Positions 37,528 to 50,360 of a DNA stretch of 64,000 nt are shown here, piece after piece; the stretch's first letter is position 1; each line of letters starts with the position of its first letter. This DNA is from Phytoseiulus persimilis (lineage: Eukaryota > Arthropoda > Arachnida > Mesostigmata > Phytoseiidae): NCBI GenBank assembly GCA_037576195.1, contig CM075103.1:19468001-19532000 (forward strand). The letters run 5' to 3'. The notes beneath the pieces were generated by a model. That model was not told the DNA's origin. It ran no database searches and saw only the letters and a list, made by a program, of their open reading frames with translations. The translations under genes were made by a program, and so were the position numbers.

Positions 37528-40500
37528 ATGACTTTGTCCTCCATGTCGTGCGTCGAAGCGCAGCGGTGAGCTCTGTTGAAAATGTCGCGGGTCTTGCATA
37601 TATGTGATTGGCATTTTCGTGCAGCGTATCGGATTGGGACGTGAAGGTTGGTCTTCTCCGATCGTTCCCGAGCAGCATTTTCAAATGCTGGTGTCCTGAA
37701 GAGCTCCAGCGGCATTTTCCCGCCATCTTAGCTGGTTTTCTGCCGAGGCATCCTGTTTGCGGGGCTGAAATCGGTCACAGATCCCGCAGTGAGCAATGTC
37801 GTATCGACCAACGGGAAAGCAAGGTGATTGCGAGCAGTCCGGCTGAGGCTTACGGCTCTCTTGAGGAAGCTAGCCTTCAGTATGTCAAGCGACTCGAGAT
37901 TCCCTGCGGTCAGATACTCCCGGATGACCTCGGTTCCATACGTTGCGGCCAGTGCTATTTTAAGGTCGAATAGGAAGGAGAATCGCTGTCCGCATTGGCA
38001 GCGGATGTGGCTTCGCTATGTATGTCATTGCTAATGTCGATGTCCGACATTGATCTTTGAGGTATCCTGTTGTTTCTGAATTTCCGGAGCAACACTAGAA
38101 CTTCTCGTCAGTGTTTGCTTACAATAACTTCTGGGTCGGTTGTCAAGAAGACTGAGTTTCATATCGCGATCAAGTCCCGTACGGTAAAGCACCCTCGAAG
38201 CACGTTGCAACAAGTTCGACACAGTTTAACAATGATGGTAATTCGGTATGACAGCTCCATCCCGGCACACAGGGAGCGGATGTTTGCGAAGTCATCACAG
38301 AGCTCACAATGCTCATGAGAGATGAGGCTTCTGTGTGACAGCCTTCATTCTGTTCCCGTACTCGGGTCCCATTGTTGGTGTGTACATAACAATCGTGTAG
38401 GCAGCCGTCTTTCGTCCGTTCGGGGCAGTGTCGTGAGAGCGTAGGATCGAAACCCGCTTACAGTCTGTGCTCTACGAAGAGCTGCATCATGGAACATAAT
38501 TTTTCGTGGAGAACTTCCCCGCCAGCAGCTCACGGAACGATCTGCGATGAGGGCTCGCGACAGAAACATAGCTGCACGATCGGACTTCCCATCAATCTGG
38601 ACGTCCATGCAGTCTCACTCGTACAGATTTCCAGTGACCTAAAAACAAGCTGACGGATATACCGTGCTCCATTGTCCGACGTGGCTCCTCTGTTCCTCCC
38701 TCATTCTCTGATCGTCTTTTGTTCGGGGCAGCGTCCGAGCAAGCTTGTCGGAGGCAAACTTTCCCGAAGTTACGGGATGCTTACGGCAACTACGACCACC
38801 GCATACTACGACGTCGCCGGCAATGGCTCCGACTCCGAGCGGGCATATCCTCCGACCGAGGGCTAATAGCCGCCGAACAATTACTTGAATCCATACATCG
38901 GCTTCCCCTATTGAGCTCTTTTGATGCGGAGAGCTTCGGCGAGTCTGATGGGCCTCCTCGCGGATCATATATCAATTCCCTCTCCTTCGCCCGCGTCTGG
39001 CCGTCTCAGTGAACGCGTGTTTGTCTGTGTCTATAATTGGGTTCCGTGCTGCACGTCCGCGCACGTGGGTGCTGTCGCATGGACGACATACTTGCCGGGC
39101 AGCGAGGCTTGGCCCCTCCGAGTCGTAATCCAGGTAATTCCCTACAACCGATCTGTTCGTCGAAGTCAACCAGTGTGACACCCGCGATCTGTGATTAAGA
39201 TCAGCTGAGACGCCCTCTTCGGATTGTAGGGTCAACTCGACCGTTCTCGCGTTTTCGTCGAATCAGATGAACAGAATGAAGATTCGTCCTCCAAGGGCAG
39301 TACAGCATCCCGGGCTTCGTGTGATATTTCGAATCTCTCAAAACGCCGTTCTGGCGAGTTGTCGTGGTCTAGAATCGGTATGGCGGCTAGTTGCCGTTTT
39401 GGCGAAGCCCCGCTAATGGGGGAGAGAATGCGAGAGCGGGAGGGTTGAGAGCGGGCGAGTAGCCATCGTAGCTCGTCTGGCGAAGTTCACAGCGAACCTT
39501 CGTCGCTCTCCAGGACCCCTTCAATAATGGGAGCGTCTTGAACTGCGGCAAAGTGAGAGTGCGAAGTGGCGGCACGATCCGGAAGTAGCTCCCTCAATTA
39601 ACTTCCACATGACCCGTCGGAATCGCCGCCTCCCCGTTTAGTCAAGTCGGTGGAAACTGGCGGGGCTCACCCTGAGGAACCTTGAGCCCTGAGGAAGGAA
39701 TTCTCTGTTTCCAGGAAAGAAACGAGCCGGCGAATTGTCAGCCTCGAATCGGAATCGACGGAGTCGGGAATATCCGCTCTGGCTATCAAGCCTGAGTCGC
39801 CACTTTTCTCTCAAGTTGCGTTCTTCCGTCGGGTAGCCGCAGATCCAAATAGGAATCAGCATCGTTCTTGTCTCGGGTTTGAGCTTATTTCACTCTCTCC
39901 ATATTAACAGTCGGGTCTTTGATTTAGGAACACTTGGGACAGGCATCAGGCTCCCGCTCGTCGGAAGGATCACAGCGTCATCTTGGTTCTCGGCGGAGCC
40001 TTTCATAGGTTCTTCCCATCGTAGGTTTTTGCTCGCGCCGAATCTAGGAGAGGGGAGGAAGTTCCGGAAATTGATGGCCTAGAGGCCGATGTTTGATTGC
40101 GCCGGGAGCGGCGTACTTCGATTGTGAGCTCTGAGGCGCGTACACTGTTTCGGTTTATCGATGTCGACCGAGGACTCGAAGATTGCGTTCCGCGTCGATC
40201 GATCATCATAGTTAAGTGATGTCAGCTTCGATCACCTCGCCCCCGAATGAATTCAACAAATGAACTGCACTTGTCTCATGGCTACAACGCCAAAGAAGTG
40301 CTGAAAGTCGCTCAGAAAATGGTATCATTTATCATCGGTTTCGCCGCCTTGACAGTCAAGGGGGCGAAAAAAATCATGCAGAGGATGTCCTTCGAGTTCG
40401 AACATATTCGTCGAAGAACGACTCCGTGGCAGTTGCGCACGACAGCATCGAGCACCGGGAAAGGGACAGATTACAATCATGGAAAGAACTGATGTCTTTT

Positions 40501-43163
40501 CTTTGTTCTCTCGCGCTCCTCGTCGCTGCCGTGCTGGTTCGCTAGCTCGTTCATCGGCTACCGATGCTCTGGACGGAAGACGGTGGAGAGACCATAATTT
40601 GGAGAAACAATGAGAAATGGCCTCCTGAAGACGTCCCCTGCGAACCGCACAGTGGTCTTCCCCCCACCGACCAACTGCAGGCTTGCCCTGATGTCACCGT
40701 CTGCTTCCAGGAGTTCCTTGCTTTTCTCACCAACATGGAACGCCTGCCACCGAGGGCGAGAAGACCGGACCAGAGAGGCGTTGCTCGCGCCATTCGCGTT
40801 GATACTTCTCAGCTCCAACCACGAATCATTCATTCAAGAGCCATTGAGGGAGCAAGAGTCCGTTCCAGGACTCTGTCAGATTTCCGTCGATATGCAGCGA
40901 TTTTATGGAAAGGCGAGAAAGCTTCCACGGAACTCGGGCATCGAACCCACACGCGGCCTCGAAAATAAGAGAACAACAACATCTGAATGCTTTCGACGGC
41001 TCGTTTGTGCCTCGAGTTTTCTCCGGAGAGCGTGGAGTTCGCCAGTTTCGGTTTAAATCCAGATGACTCCGACGACTCCGATCTGTTCTGAAAAACTGAA
41101 CTTCCGTTTTTCTGGGGTTCTGATCGCTCCCTTCATGATGTTCAGTGGCGTACATCTAGACGTCCCTGAGAGCTCTGAATGAACATGTGGCGCCAGGGAA
41201 TTCCTGGAGGGTTTCCCCTTGAGATCTTTCCAGCTTTCCGATACTGAGTGTGGGTAATACCGGAGTCAATGCTGCTGGCAATCCGACTGGGCAATTCATC
41301 CTTCAGAGGATCGCTCATGCACGCCGAAATATCGTTCGTCCGGGAGTCACCTCATTTCATGTTTTGAGTCCAATTTTGTATAATATGTATCAGATTATGA
41401 CACAATTTGTTATGGGATGGAAAACCATGCGGTGAGAGTCCGTCTCCAAGAAGACCATCCTTTCCCTCGGAGTGAGCCATCGGAAAGAAATCACGTTCTC
41501 TCTTCCGGCACGATTCTCAGATAAAATTTTCAGAATCCTGCTTCACCGTACTTCGATCAAGTGGATGAAGTTTTTCGCTTTCTGGCATTTTTCGACTTCT
41601 GTGGGGGAACCGCGCGGTGCCTCCTGCGGAGGCTCGTCCCCGCCTGTGTGGTAAGGATCAGGCCGATGCATCTCTGTTGACTTTCGATTTCCTTTCCCTG
41701 GGTCCTTGTTTTATTTCGTATCATTCAGAACCCAAGATAAAGAGCGCAGCTATTTTTATGGGCTTCCGCTCGGTCCGGGCGTTGCACGAGACAAAGATTC
41801 TCGTTATTTCCCGAAAGCGCCCAAACGGGGCCAAACAGGCACCGACAACTTCGGCTTTCGCTGAGGAGGGCTCCGCTAACAACTGCAGTTCGGCCCGGAC
41901 TGCATTGGAAGACTTCGGTGTTCATTAAAAACCACACCTCGTGAATGCAGCTGAATCGGCAGCTGTCAGGATTCCGGGAACGCTCAGAGCCATGGACTGA
42001 CGGTCTTGTTGCCTCATCTCATTCCTTCCTCGACACTGCTCCGTTTGCCGTATTTTTTTCCATGCTCTCCCAGAGCGGCGGGGCCACGATGCATGAACGA
42101 GCGCGTTATCTGCGTGCCCTCGTCGACGTCAAAAAACTCCCTCGCTCGTTTGTTCCTCCATGGGTCGGAGTGGGTGAGACGGAATTCCGCCAACGGACCT
42201 GCCTTGAACTCGTTACGCATAGGGGTCGCAGATATGCGCCGCAACAAACACTTGTTCGTAGCTGGGAGTCGTCCATTTTTTACGGATGAGGAACTTTTTG
42301 TCTTCGTGGCCTTGGAGGCGCTAACTCAGCTGCGTGCCGCTGAAGGTCTCAGTCGTAGGTTGGAGCAGCAAAATCGTATGAATGTGTTAGGAAAGCGAAA
42401 TCAAGGTATCGTACTCGGGGATTCAAGAGAGGTTTTACGGAGAACTCTTCAGAATTGGATTTCAGAGCGATGAGTCTCGAATTTAATGGCGGAACGATGC
42501 ACTCTCGCGCTGTAAAATACGCTGAACTCCCTCGTTGTTAATAAGTTACAGGCATTCCCGCCCTCGACCCTCTCCGTGATATTCACAACGAGCTGACCCC
42601 CTCACTCTGCCGATCGCTTCCATTTGAGCCGATTACAACGATTATTTTCATCCAGCCGGTATTCTTGTAAATTCTGATCGGAATAGGAAATCGCTGTCCT
42701 GCCAAGTTTGGAGCTGTTTGCGGAACGTTTTTCCAGCTTGATGTCTCTGAGTTCAGCTCAGCCGCAGGGGTCTGAGTGTCAAGCATCAGCTTCTACTTCC
42801 GGGATGTAATTAACAAGAAAGTTCCTCAGGCGTTCATCAGAACTTGGTCCGAGTTTTAAATGTGAATGTATTTTTATTCGTCATAGGTAGCAATCAAAGT
42901 GGAGCTGAATGTTGAGAGCACGTTGACCAATGCCGGGTTTGTTTGTTAATGGTTGGATTTCTATATCAGAAATCGAGCGCATTCCTAGCGATGAAAGGAT
43001 TCCAACCGACGAGATCTCGTGCGGAACTCCCTTCCCTTCAGAACCGGACGATGGTCTTAACCGCTTGGTCCGGCCGCTTGAAGCCGAGCAAGTATCGGAA
43101 AATAGACAGGCATGCCATCCGATCCGAGAAATTCCGGTACATTTGGTGGTTCACTAACAACAA

Positions 43164-43174
43164 CCCCCCCCCCC
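43164..43174. repeat. Poly-C tract (11 nt)
   Basis: Eleven uninterrupted cytosines, preceded by CAACAACAA. Confidence 0.8.
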
Positions 43175-46100
43175 TACCCTCCGTTCCTCATGGCTTGCTC
43201 CTGGACCTCGGGTACATCCCGATTACGAGCTCTCAACAGACTGCTGTAGAATCGGCGCTCGGAGACCGCAAGGGATGTATTCTTCGACGAGATAGCCCAG
43301 GATTTTCCGCTGTGGGCGGATCGATTCACGCGGTCGGGGAGGAGGAATTCCGATCATTCCCTCTCGATACACCGAGTCGACGAGCAAGTTATTCTCAACA
43401 GAGTTGCAAAGCTGTTTAGACTTTGGGATGTTTCCGGTGCCGACTCGGAGCCGACGGCGTTTGATTGAGTGCCTGACTGCTGCGTAGCTCGATTTGGCGG
43501 AATCGCTCATTCCTAAAAAGCCTCAAACAGTTGTCAAAGGGAGGCCTTATCCTCGCATTCGCGAAATTGCATCATCGCATGGAAACGATTCCGTCGAACG
43601 GCGAGCCGACGGGTGATCCCTCGCTTGGGACTTGACGAGAGCTTCTGAGCCGGTTTGGAACTTTCTTCGATCCGACTTCGCCGGAGTTCAACGACATGCA
43701 TCACGACATCATGTTTTGAGAAGCTTTCATACCTACGAGGAATCATGCAAACTCGTAGACAATATGCTCGTTCGTAAACGCGGTACGTACGTGCTCGTGT
43801 TTGTTCCACGAGGCTTTCCACTCACTCGGTTGGCTCAGGTCGCGCGCAGCCGCCCTAGTTCGGCCTGAAAGAAACATAGTTCGTCTTAGACATCGCTGGC
43901 AGCGGATTTAAGCTGTCACTAAAAAATTTATTCCGACGACCGCCCACGTCAGACAAAGATCCGTTCACGATCTATGGCCGCGCGCCGCCAGCGTTTCACC
44001 CGAGTTTCCGCGGAACCGGCTCGTTTTTCAATGCATTTGACAGTTCAGTTGATGGAAACCCGTGCGAGCCCGTCTTCCGATTACAAGTTCCGATGTCGCG
44101 GACCTGTCAGACCAACTGGATCGTCGGCTTTCACATACATCCACACTGATTCCCGATACTGACTTGGAGCGGCGTACCGAGGATCCTCCCGGAAATATCG
44201 GAGGATGCCGGCCCTTCGGCCCTCGCCTCTCCGGACGGACAATTAAACGAAGCTGCTCCGATTGTGTCCTGGTGTCGACCTTGACGGAGTGCCGTCTGGT
44301 GCGAGAAGCTCCTCGCAGCGGCCATTGCAGACAAGTCATTATACAGGAGTAATCGCCTGATATGTCATTACAAGTGATGTAGTGATACTAAGACTCCCTG
44401 AGAAATCGACGCCTGCTAATTAGGAGAGCAGTCGAAAACTGAGTGCTGGGTTCACTTACAGAACGCGGGTCATCGGTGTGCCAAAACACTACACCGCGAG
44501 TTGCTCGGGATTGGTTTTTGCGCCGTTTCATGATTATCATCTTTTCACAAGAACAGAATCTATCATGTTTGGAGCTTCTCTCGAAAAGGACGCTCTCTCG
44601 GAAGACCAGTTAGGATCGGATAGGAGGAGCAGCTCAAGACTCCAGAGGGTTCGACAACGCGAGAGAAAGAGCTGTTGAGAGGCCCTTCGCATGACAATTC
44701 GACTGGACTGCATTTCTCTTCCTGACAGGAGTTCCGGTCTTAAGAGATCGGTTCTGGCCGATCGTGTATGCTCAGTTCAAGATCCAAGGAGCGGGGGTGG
44801 GGATTTTTCGGGTAGGGTTCACACAAGAGCGTGCCTCCTACATTTCTCCCGTTGGCGTACCGACCGGCAGTGGCGGACTTCGAACGACTTCAGCACTTTG
44901 ATCCCGAATTTCACATCCTCTTTCAAGTCACCGTCGGGAATTCTTTCAGATACAGACCGCATTCCAGGTTGGGAATCGACCCGGTACCAGAAACCTCCAT
45001 GGTTCCCGTGAAGGAAGTTCCATGAAGAGCAGCATACATTTTCTCAGAGGAGTATGTTCCCGCATGACTTCCTCCCGTCCATGGGGCGTTCTGCCTATTG
45101 AGGATCAGCCGTCCTTCAGTTTGCCGTCTCTCGCCGAATCATCACTCGATTCAGGATGAAATGTCGTGACTACCCCATATTACGACCAGACGATGTAAGT
45201 CAGATGCAGTGATATGTCTGTGGAGTCTGGCTAACGAACTAAGGCGGCGTCTACCACCGACTGTTTGGCTCGCAACGAAGAGCCCGACGGCGTCCAACGC
45301 TTGAGTGCTGGCAGCAGGACTGAGAATCGGTCGGTTGGTTCGCTTTTGGACATAGGGGTTTAATAAACTCCAACCGGCGGTGCCCGAGTGCCGGTAGGCT
45401 CCTCGTGGGAATGACTCAGTCGCAGGGGAAACGGTCCGAACAGGCCGTAGGAACCTCATGTTGCCCGAACAGAGCCGCGCCAGCTTACGGTTACAGCCCA
45501 AGAAAACCCGATTTTCTCCGAGGTTTAACGCAGGCAGCCGGCGCGCTGCATCATGGTTGAGACTGGACAACGAGATAATTTGCACGTACCGAACAACGAG
45601 ACTTGTTTGGCCGGCTATAACCGGACCGTTTTTCCGCATTGTGGAACCCTAGCTCTTTGTTGCTTTATGGAATCCCATGACGTTCGCATTCCCCCGTCGC
45701 TAACGAACAAACGGGACTGCGAGCTTCCAACAAAGCTGCGAGCTATGAAGTCCACGAACGCGGTATGGAACGCGACGAGCGAGACCTCTCGAAGACCGCG
45801 GTTCTGAGTCTGCTCGACGACAGCGACGCCCATTCGTTTTACCGCCGCCGTTATTCCTCCTTCGCCCTCCGCCGCTCGTCCGTTCCTCTTATCACCGGAA
45901 AACTTGTCGCCCGCGCTTCCTGAAAGTTCGAATGACGCCGATGCCTCACTTGTTTCAAGTGGTTTCCCTCTCACGAACCCCTGCGCGCCTTATTTCTCCA
46001 CGTTCGAGGCCGCCGGCGTCATGAAAATGACTGGGTTCTGGTTCGGCAAGCGAAGGGATCGCTCAGGGCTTCAGCGGCGCATGTCCAATTTTTTTCGGAA

Positions 46101-47344
46101 AAAAAAAACACCAAGCTTCCAGGTCCTACTGGCAACAACTACAAATATGACATCAGCGCATGGTTCCAGAACCCAGAGTTGCTACAGAGACCTGTTTCAC
46201 TAATTCATCGACGAATGATAGATCAAGGAGCTCTCCCACATAATGAAAAACCCAGACATCAGCCGACGCGCCAATTCGTTTCGCACAGCGAGAAACAACC
46301 GTCAGGAGAACGGTAGATACGCGAAAGTCAGGACTTGGGAGCGTTCGGGTGCAGCTACTGGCGTTCCGAGGTCTAGCTTTTTCCAGCCCAGGGACCCTCG
46401 AACAACGAGACGAGCGCCAAGGAAGGGAGAGGAGGGGAGGGGGGGAAGACGGTAAAATGCCGATCGACTCGCATCTGACACACATCCTGAGGCGCAACGA
46501 TTCGCGCCGGTCGTCAGCGATTCCCCCTGACGAGATGGCGTCGGTCTGCTCATCATCATCGACCACGATGAGAGAGCGGCCTCATGAGTCAGTCCAAGCT
46601 GACAGTAAAGGACGCAAAAGAGTTTTTCCCTCGTTGACTTGTTGAAGAAATCACATGACACGAAGAGCCGAGAACTCGAATCTCGTCCGCACGTGAAACC
46701 CACTCCAGGAAGCTGATGATCTGATAAACTGTGTTCGTACTCTGCGTTGAGCCGTCGATGCAGACCCCAGATGAATTCTCTCCCACGAGCGACCTTCCAG
46801 TCCATCAACGACCCCACATGATGGAGAAGAGGGTATTCCAGCGTTGATGCGGTCACCACGCCGGTGTACGTGACTTTGTGAAAGGGTCGGGTAGTGTCGA
46901 ATTTCTGATGGGAACCAAGGGAAATCTAAAACGCGAGTTCGTGCGAATGAAACAGTGAGACCCGTTCATCCACATAAGAGCTGTGGAGCTCTTCACCCCG
47001 AGTCACTGCCCATTGCAAAAATGATACTCCAGGTGAAAACGCTTGATGCAGAGTCTATCTCTAACAATGTACACATCGGATGAATGGAACGTTTCCGCGA
47101 TTCGGGGTCGCGCTCTCTGTATTGATTGCGAAATCGAATAACATGTCGGACAAGGACTGGAACTCAATCTCGGCTATGTCAAAACCAGCCATACGTCAAC
47201 CGCCCAGCTACGTCGGCCGGGAGGGTGTTGAAATTGATTGTATGTGAGAAATCGCACTCGCGGTGCTTTTCGACATCAAAATTGAAGAGAACACAGTGTT
47301 CTGTCGTCCTCTCCGCAGAATCTGTCCATTGATGTAGACATGTG

Positions 47345-47440
47345 TTACCGTATTCCGGATTACGGAGTTTCGCCGTATTACGGCGTTACGGAAAGGTAAC
47401 CCGTAACATGAAACCACGGAGAATATTTTTCGTGATACGG
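47345..47440. repeat. TACGG-rich cluster, possible degraded element
   Basis: TTACGG, TATTACGG and their complements occur about eight times in 100 nt, including the palindrome-like GCCGTATTACGGC. More copies (TTCCGTAGTAC, AATACGGAAAT) lie near 47610-47640. The motif resembles that of the cluster at 12490-12640. It may be a subterminal array of a decayed DNA transposon, but no ends or target duplication were found. Confidence 0.3.
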
Positions 47441-47441
47441 A

Positions 47442-48529
47442 ATGGCGGGAAAGAAATTACACGGAGCATGGATGATGTTCCATGCACGAATCATTCCAAA
47501 TAACTGCCCTGAGATATTCGGGAATTCGGTACTCAAGGATCGCCAGGGAAAACACAAACAATATTGCTACATCAGGGACATCTGGGGTGTGAATCTGGGC
47601 GGGATCATCTTCCGTAGTACAAAAATAATACGGAAATACATGTCTGAGCGCAGGTCTAACGGCTACACGAACTTGGTAGATCCAGGGGGGAAATTCGCAC
47701 CACGACGGTCTTGTTTACGATCTCGTACGATTCCCCATTTCCGTGCCTGCCATGAATCTACGCAGATCAGGCACTTATGGTTGTGGAGCTGATAGACAAT
47801 ATCTTCGAATTCATCATTTATCCACGCTCTGATTAACGTTTCGGTTAGCTTCCCTGACCGTGTGAATGTCATCTACAGAATCGGATACTGCGGCAAACTG
47901 GCAGCCACACGACGGTCAAACTCATCGTTCACTTCTCGTAGATTGACGTATGATTTCCCGACCAGGCAACCATTCATGTTCAAGAGCGGCAGAATCGTCA
48001 TCTTCCGTCAAACTTGGATGTCTCCTCTCGGATGAGCTGAGTCGAAACGCAATGGCAGATATACCTCTCGTTTGTTGCCAAGCTGGAGAATCGTCCTGGA
48101 GCGGGCTCCATCTTCTCCGCTGCCCTGAGCTGGGAGGATACCAGATCACGTCTGTGTGCGTTTCCTCTTGGTCATGGTGCTGGAATTCTCTGCCCGGTGG
48201 AGCGTAATATGATCAGTCACTTGGTCAAACACTCCCTGGACACCATCCCCGTGGATGCTCGAAAGTTTGCGAGCGCAACCTTTCGAGCCGAGATACGGTG
48301 AACATTGGGAAGTGCAACAGACACAGTATTTACGTGGAACTCTCTGCATCGGTCGACAGAGACCAAATCAGTCAGGCGACCACATTTCAAAGAACTGAAT
48401 CGTTCTCCGGTTTCCTCCTCTGAGATTCCTCTCAACGCGGATTCCGGTGAGCGAGGCAACTCTTTTGAGGCAGAGTCCCAATCACCGAACGGAAGTTCGG
48501 ATTTGGACTTTTATAGCGTCCGCTGGTAG
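47442..48529 (+). pseudogene. Possible decayed protein-coding segment of unknown kind
   Basis: From the ATG at 47442 a 116-codon frame runs to TGA/TAG at 47790-47795. It then continues open in the same frame to a TGA near 48030. From about 48050 a second frame runs to 48529 with one TGA at 48299. The peptides look protein-like, with mixed charged and hydrophobic residues and few low-complexity runs, and the segment begins beside a TACGG cluster that could be a transposon end. No domain is recognised. A transposon-encoded or virus-derived relic is conceivable, but equally this may be chance in stop-poor DNA. Confidence 0.2.
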
Positions 48530-50250
48530 CAAGTTCTTGTCCGATCCGTTCGGGTAACGGGAAGATGACGACACTCGCACAACACCACAGACGAGCAACC
48601 ACACGCTTTCGTGATCAACTGGTATAGCATGTATTATTTGGCCTAATCGAGCTTGAAGATAGCCCGCCCCGGTTCCTTGACCCGGGTCGTCAATTGAGTC
48701 CAATGCAACTGAACGAAGGCCCCGCGTTGCGTCAATCGAATCCTTACTCGCGTCATCGCTTTCTGTGCGCAAGCCATTTGAAATGATCTGAAGCTCGAGG
48801 AATCTCCGAAAATCGGGGCAACCAGAACGCCAGAAACTTCCGTCGGAGCTGCAGTCTGACGCAATATGAGCCCGGATCTCAGCGCGAACTCGGAAGGGGG
48901 ACTTTGCCACGGTTTCAAACAGCGAATCGTTGTCGCCGATCAGCTACTCCGGGCTCGGAATTCATTCCTCTCCCCCTCGCTCTCTCTCTCTTCAAGCACC
49001 AGCTCAAGCACTGTCATCAACTCGCGAACAGAATTGTAACGGAATGTTGCAACCGCGGTAGCCATCGCCTTCACCCACCCGTGGAGGAGGTCGCGGCTTG
49101 CGGTTACGAGTCCGGAGCTCTCAGCGCCCGTTAACAACAAGCAGAATTGATGGCGGTCGTTTCTCGTAGCCGGAGCCCTACTATTGCGCTTACCTCACGT
49201 GCTCGGGCAGTCGTAGGGTCTCTAAGGAGGGGAAAATTCCATGGCAAATCCGAAGGTCGCCTTCTCGGGGCCCGAAAACGGAAACTTGCGCAAGACTTTT
49301 ACAACGTAGTCGACGTTTCAATTCTCTGATTACTTTATGGCTTGGGGCTGCTTTTTATGACCACGAGCCATTGATCCAAACCTTGGAAGGATTGTCTCCC
49401 CAACTTCCATTGTGCTGAAGAAAGGATGGGATCGCTTCGCGTCGAGCGAAGCCCGGATCGTAATTAAATTCATACATCTAAAGGACCGTGGCGAAGGGGC
49501 GAGCGGAGGAAAAATAGGAGAGAATCCAAGTTGGTGAGTGGACGCTCGAATGAATAAATGAATGAGGTTTGAAGTATAACAAAGGCGCCATGAGTGGAGG
49601 ACGTTGAAGAAACTCCGACAAAGCGCAATGTGCTTGAAGTGGGGAACTCTCGAGGTCCGGTCTCACCGGCGACAGTCGCCGCTCACAAATAACTCCAGAT
49701 GGAGTCCTCGATTTTCTCGCGCACAAAGGATGTACTTCATGCGATGATTCCGTCTCAAAAGCTGCTCCTAATGAATTCGTCGACTTGTTCGGAGGGGGGA
49801 GGGTAGGGGGCGTCGCGCACGACAGAAAAACCTAGTTTTGAATAATTCAACATGAACGCAACCTGAGAATACGATGCACTCCCGTCGTCAGCAAAGAGTC
49901 GCGTGCTGGATCTGGCTCCGAGCGGAGCTCTCGCGGCTCCCCGGTTGGGAGTTCTCACAGAACCCGGTTCTGAATCAACGAGTTCCTGTTCGGCAACGGT
50001 TCGACTGGAGCATCGTCTTGCGTGACCCGCAGTGATCGCTTCCACGGTTCAAGTTCCGAACTGTGTTCTCTTGAGACCCAAAAGCGCTACAGGGAGGTGA
50101 CTCTTTCTTCTTTGTTTTCCGGCTGAACCTCTCAGCCAGCCCTCAGAAGTGTCCCAGAATCACCTTTCGGTATTGCTTCAGTAACACTCCCTATCGCCTC
50201 GCAAATCCCATTGCGGGCGGTGGGCTTGGGTCTTAAGTTGGTTCAGATTC
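48530..50250. other. Intergenic stretch, nothing recognised
   Basis: Short overlapping frames only. A poly-purine block rich in G lies near 49790-49810. No RNA gene, element end or domain is seen. Confidence 0.45.
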
Positions 50251-50254
50251 AATT

Positions 50255-50360
50255 CTGATATAAATTAAATCCACTTTTAACCACATAAGAAATTTTTGTT
50301 GTCGGCCGGGGATCGAACCCGCGATTGCTAGCTTAGACAGGGACGTGACTCAGGGGCACG
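50255..50360 (-). mobile_element. tRNA-like fragment, probable SINE remnant
   Basis: On the minus strand the sequence at 50319-50309 is GGTTCGATCCC, a good RNA polymerase III B box. It is set in a T-arm-like stem with a 7-base loop and four of five stem pairs. The 5' part lacks a convincing A box, and the acceptor stem cannot be closed, so it is not a working tRNA gene. An AT-rich stretch (AATTTAATTTATATC) follows the tRNA-like part. This suits a tRNA-derived SINE or a tRNA pseudogene; I favour a SINE remnant. Confidence 0.4.

Larger units (their letters stand above)
32897..47340. other. Intergenic stretch, no gene recognised
   Basis: No recognisable domain, RNA gene or complete element. Several frames of 100-190 codons (for example 33019-33600 plus and 46859-46302 minus) overlap open frames on the opposite strand. 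On the minus strand near 34746-34460 short leucine-rich peptides appear. At 45553-46203 the plus strand has one frame broken by a single TGA. Poly-G and poly-C tracts lie at 36325, 37518 and 43164. None of these supports a gene call. Confidence 0.4.

Noticed and set aside
50255-50360. Intact tRNA gene
   Set aside because: Only the T-arm/B-box part fits; the acceptor stem does not close and no proper D-arm or A box is present.
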